Notes under the pieces: model-generated | Seen by the model: only the letters and a program-made list of their open reading frames with translations | Told to the model about the DNA's origin: nothing | Database searches by the model: none | Assembly (NCBI GenBank): GCA_964499235.1 | Contig: CAZCKC010000043.1 | Coordinates: forward strand, 1-23,943 | Length of the DNA: 23,943 nucleotides | Reading direction: 5' to 3' | DNA from: JAFGRR01 sp964499235 | GTDB lineage: Bacteria; Planctomycetota; Phycisphaerae; UBA1845; Fen-1342 | Program-made: the position numbers and the translations under genes | In this document: piece after piece, positions 22,675 through 23,943 of the stretch | Layout: each line of letters begins with the position of its first letter | How positions within the stretch are numbered: position 1 is the first letter of the stretch

Positions 22675-23943
22675 CGTCGACCCAGCACAGCTTCACCCGC
22701 GCGCTCGCCCTGCTGCTCCTCGTCGGTTCGGCCCCGGCCACCGCTGCCCTCGCGCCCGCCGGCGACTGGAACACCCTCGGCGAGCGCGCCTGGCGCCTCG
22801 TCTCCCTCCAGGACCGCAACACGCTCGTCGTCGTCCTGGGCACTGGCATGCTCGGCCCTGCCTGCGGCCTCATCGGCACCTTCATGCTGCTCCGCAAGCG
22901 CGCCCTCATGAGCGACGCCCTCAGCCACGCCACCCTGCCCGGCATCGGCGGCGCATTCATGTTCGGCCTCGCGTTCGGCTTCGATCCCAAGCACCTGCCG
23001 CTTCTACTCACCGGTGCCCTCGTTACCGGCCTGCTCGGTGTCGGCGCCGTCGTGCTGATCCGCCAGACCGCCCGGTTGAAGGAAGACGCCGCGCTCGCCA
23101 TCGTTCTCAGCGTCGCCTACGGCTTTGGCATCGCCTTGCTCGGCATCATCCAGGACCTCGAAGGCGGCAGCGCCGCCGGCCTGAAGTACTTCATCTATGG
23201 CAAAGCCGCCAGCATGGTCACCAGCGACGCCCAGCTCATCGCCATCGGCGCCGCCGCCAGCGTGCTGCTCACGCTGCTGCTCTACAAAGAGCTGAAGCTC
23301 CTCTGCTTCGACCCCGCCTTCGCAAGCGCCCAGGGCTGGCCGGCCGGCACGCTCGACATCCTCTTGATGAGCCTCGTCACCATCGTCACCGTCATCGGCC
23401 TCCAGGCCGTCGGCCTCGTGCTCGTCATCGCCCTGTTCATCATTCCACCCGCGGCCGCCCGCTTCTGGACCACCGAGCTCACGCCAACCCTCTGGATCGC
23501 CGCCGCCCTCGGCGCGGCGAGCTGCGTCGGCGGTGCGTCGCTCTCGGCCGTTGCCGATCGGATCCCGACCGGGCCGGTGATCGTCCTCTTCGCGGCCACC
23601 GGCTTCATCATCAGCATGCTGCTCGGACCGGCCCGCGGCGTCGTCGCGCGTCTGCGACGCCGCATGCGCCTTAACCGCCGAGTCCGGCGGCAAAACCTGC
23701 TGCGGGCCGCGTTCGAGACCTCCCAGGAGACGCACACCGAGTTCGCCACCGAACAACTCGCCGCCCGCCGCGCCTGGTCCGGGCGCGAGCTCGGGCGCGC
23801 CCTCCGCGCCGCCCAACGTGCCGGCTTGCTCGCCGCGGGAAATCGCCCCGGCTACCTCCGCCTCACCGAGCGCGGCCTGGCCGAAGCCCGCCAGGTCGTC
23901 CGCAACCACCGGCTGTGGGAGCTGTTCCTGATTCACTTCGCCG
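22671..23943 (+). CDS. Mn/Zn ABC importer permease fused to a DtxR/MntR-like regulator domain (partial)
   Basis: The gene starts at GTG 22671, overlapping the ATPase stop, and stays open for 424 codons to the window end. After an N-terminal hydrophobic segment (about 9-29), the ABC-3 permease domain covers about residues 48-325. Family motifs include GTFMLLRKRALMSDALSHAT, LPGI, and GLQAVGLVLVIALFIIPPAA followed by AR. From about residue 340 the protein is soluble. Residues 341-405 read like a winged helix (ARRAWSGRELGRALRAAQRA, then GYLRLTERGLAEA). RNHRLWELFLIHFA at 411-424 matches the start of the DtxR/MntR metal-binding domain, with H413 at the position of a known MntR ligand. Such fusions are annotated in some phyla. 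The rest of the regulator domain is outside the window. Confidence 0.88.
   Translation, partial: MTSTQHSFTRALALLLLVGSAPATAALAPAGDWNTLGERAWRLVSLQDRNTLVVVLGTGMLGPACGLIGTFMLLRKRALMSDALSHATLPGIGGAFMFGLAFGFDPKHLPLLLTGALVTGLLGVGAVVLIRQTARLKEDAALAIVLSVAYGFGIALLGIIQDLEGGSAAGLKYFIYGKAASMVTSDAQLIAIGAAASVLLTLLLYKELKLLCFDPAFASAQGWPAGTLDILLMSLVTIVTVIGLQAVGLVLVIALFIIPPAAARFWTTELTPTLWIAAALGAASCVGGASLSAVADRIPTGPVIVLFAATGFIISMLLGPARGVVARLRRRMRLNRRVRRQNLLRAAFETSQETHTEFATEQLAARRAWSGRELGRALRAAQRAGLLAAGNRPGYLRLTERGLAEARQVVRNHRLWELFLIHFA

Overview
The window is GC-rich DNA (visibly about two thirds G+C) from a flagellated bacterium. Most of it is a large minus-strand flagellar cluster, next to a shorter plus-strand block for signalling and metal uptake. 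The best guess is a Planctomycetota-like Gram-negative. The reasons are GC content, a sigma54-type flagellar regulator, a large hook protein, and a metal ABC permease fused to a DtxR/MntR-like domain. No rRNA or phylogenetic marker is present, so this is inference. There are no IS elements, CRISPR arrays, tRNAs or prophage genes, and no gene-free stretch longer than about 210 bases.

Minus strand, in order of transcription from 18087 down to 1: a membrane-anchored TPR protein; a FlgN-like export chaperone; a soluble histidine kinase with no recognisable sensor domain; an NtrC-type sigma54 activator. A good sigma54 (-24/-12) promoter candidate follows, and then flgB-flgC-fliE-fliF-fliG-fliH-fliI-fliJ-(MotE/YlxF-like)-fliK-flgD-flgE-flbD(swrD)-fliL and the start of a fliM/fliN-family gene cut by the window edge. 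This nearly matches the core of the Bacillus-type fla/che operon, but a sigma54 two-component module is placed at its head. Many junctions are tight: ATGA overlaps at flgB/flgC and fliH/fliI, and gaps of 3-8 bases around fliJ and fliK. Together these genes encode the proximal rod, MS ring, C-ring switch, export ATPase complex, hook-length control, hook cap and hook.

Plus strand, from 18295: a GAF-GGDEF diguanylate cyclase transcribed divergently from the flagellar block, an EamA/DMT-family transporter, and a TroABC/ZnuABC-type Mn/Zn ABC importer. The importer has a lipoprotein binding protein, an ATPase and a permease, coupled by ATGA and GTGA overlaps. The permease gene has a GTG start and runs off the window end. 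Past its last membrane helix it continues into a winged-helix domain and the start of a metalloregulator metal-binding domain, so transporter and metal-sensing regulator appear to be one polypeptide.

Non-coding signals include the sigma54 promoter before flgB and a perfect 9-bp stem-loop between flgD and flgE. There is also a 9-bp inverted repeat shared by the two divergent genes around 18160-18266. Two inverted repeats lie ahead of the metal-binding lipoprotein; one folds over a decoy ATG just upstream of the likely GTG start.
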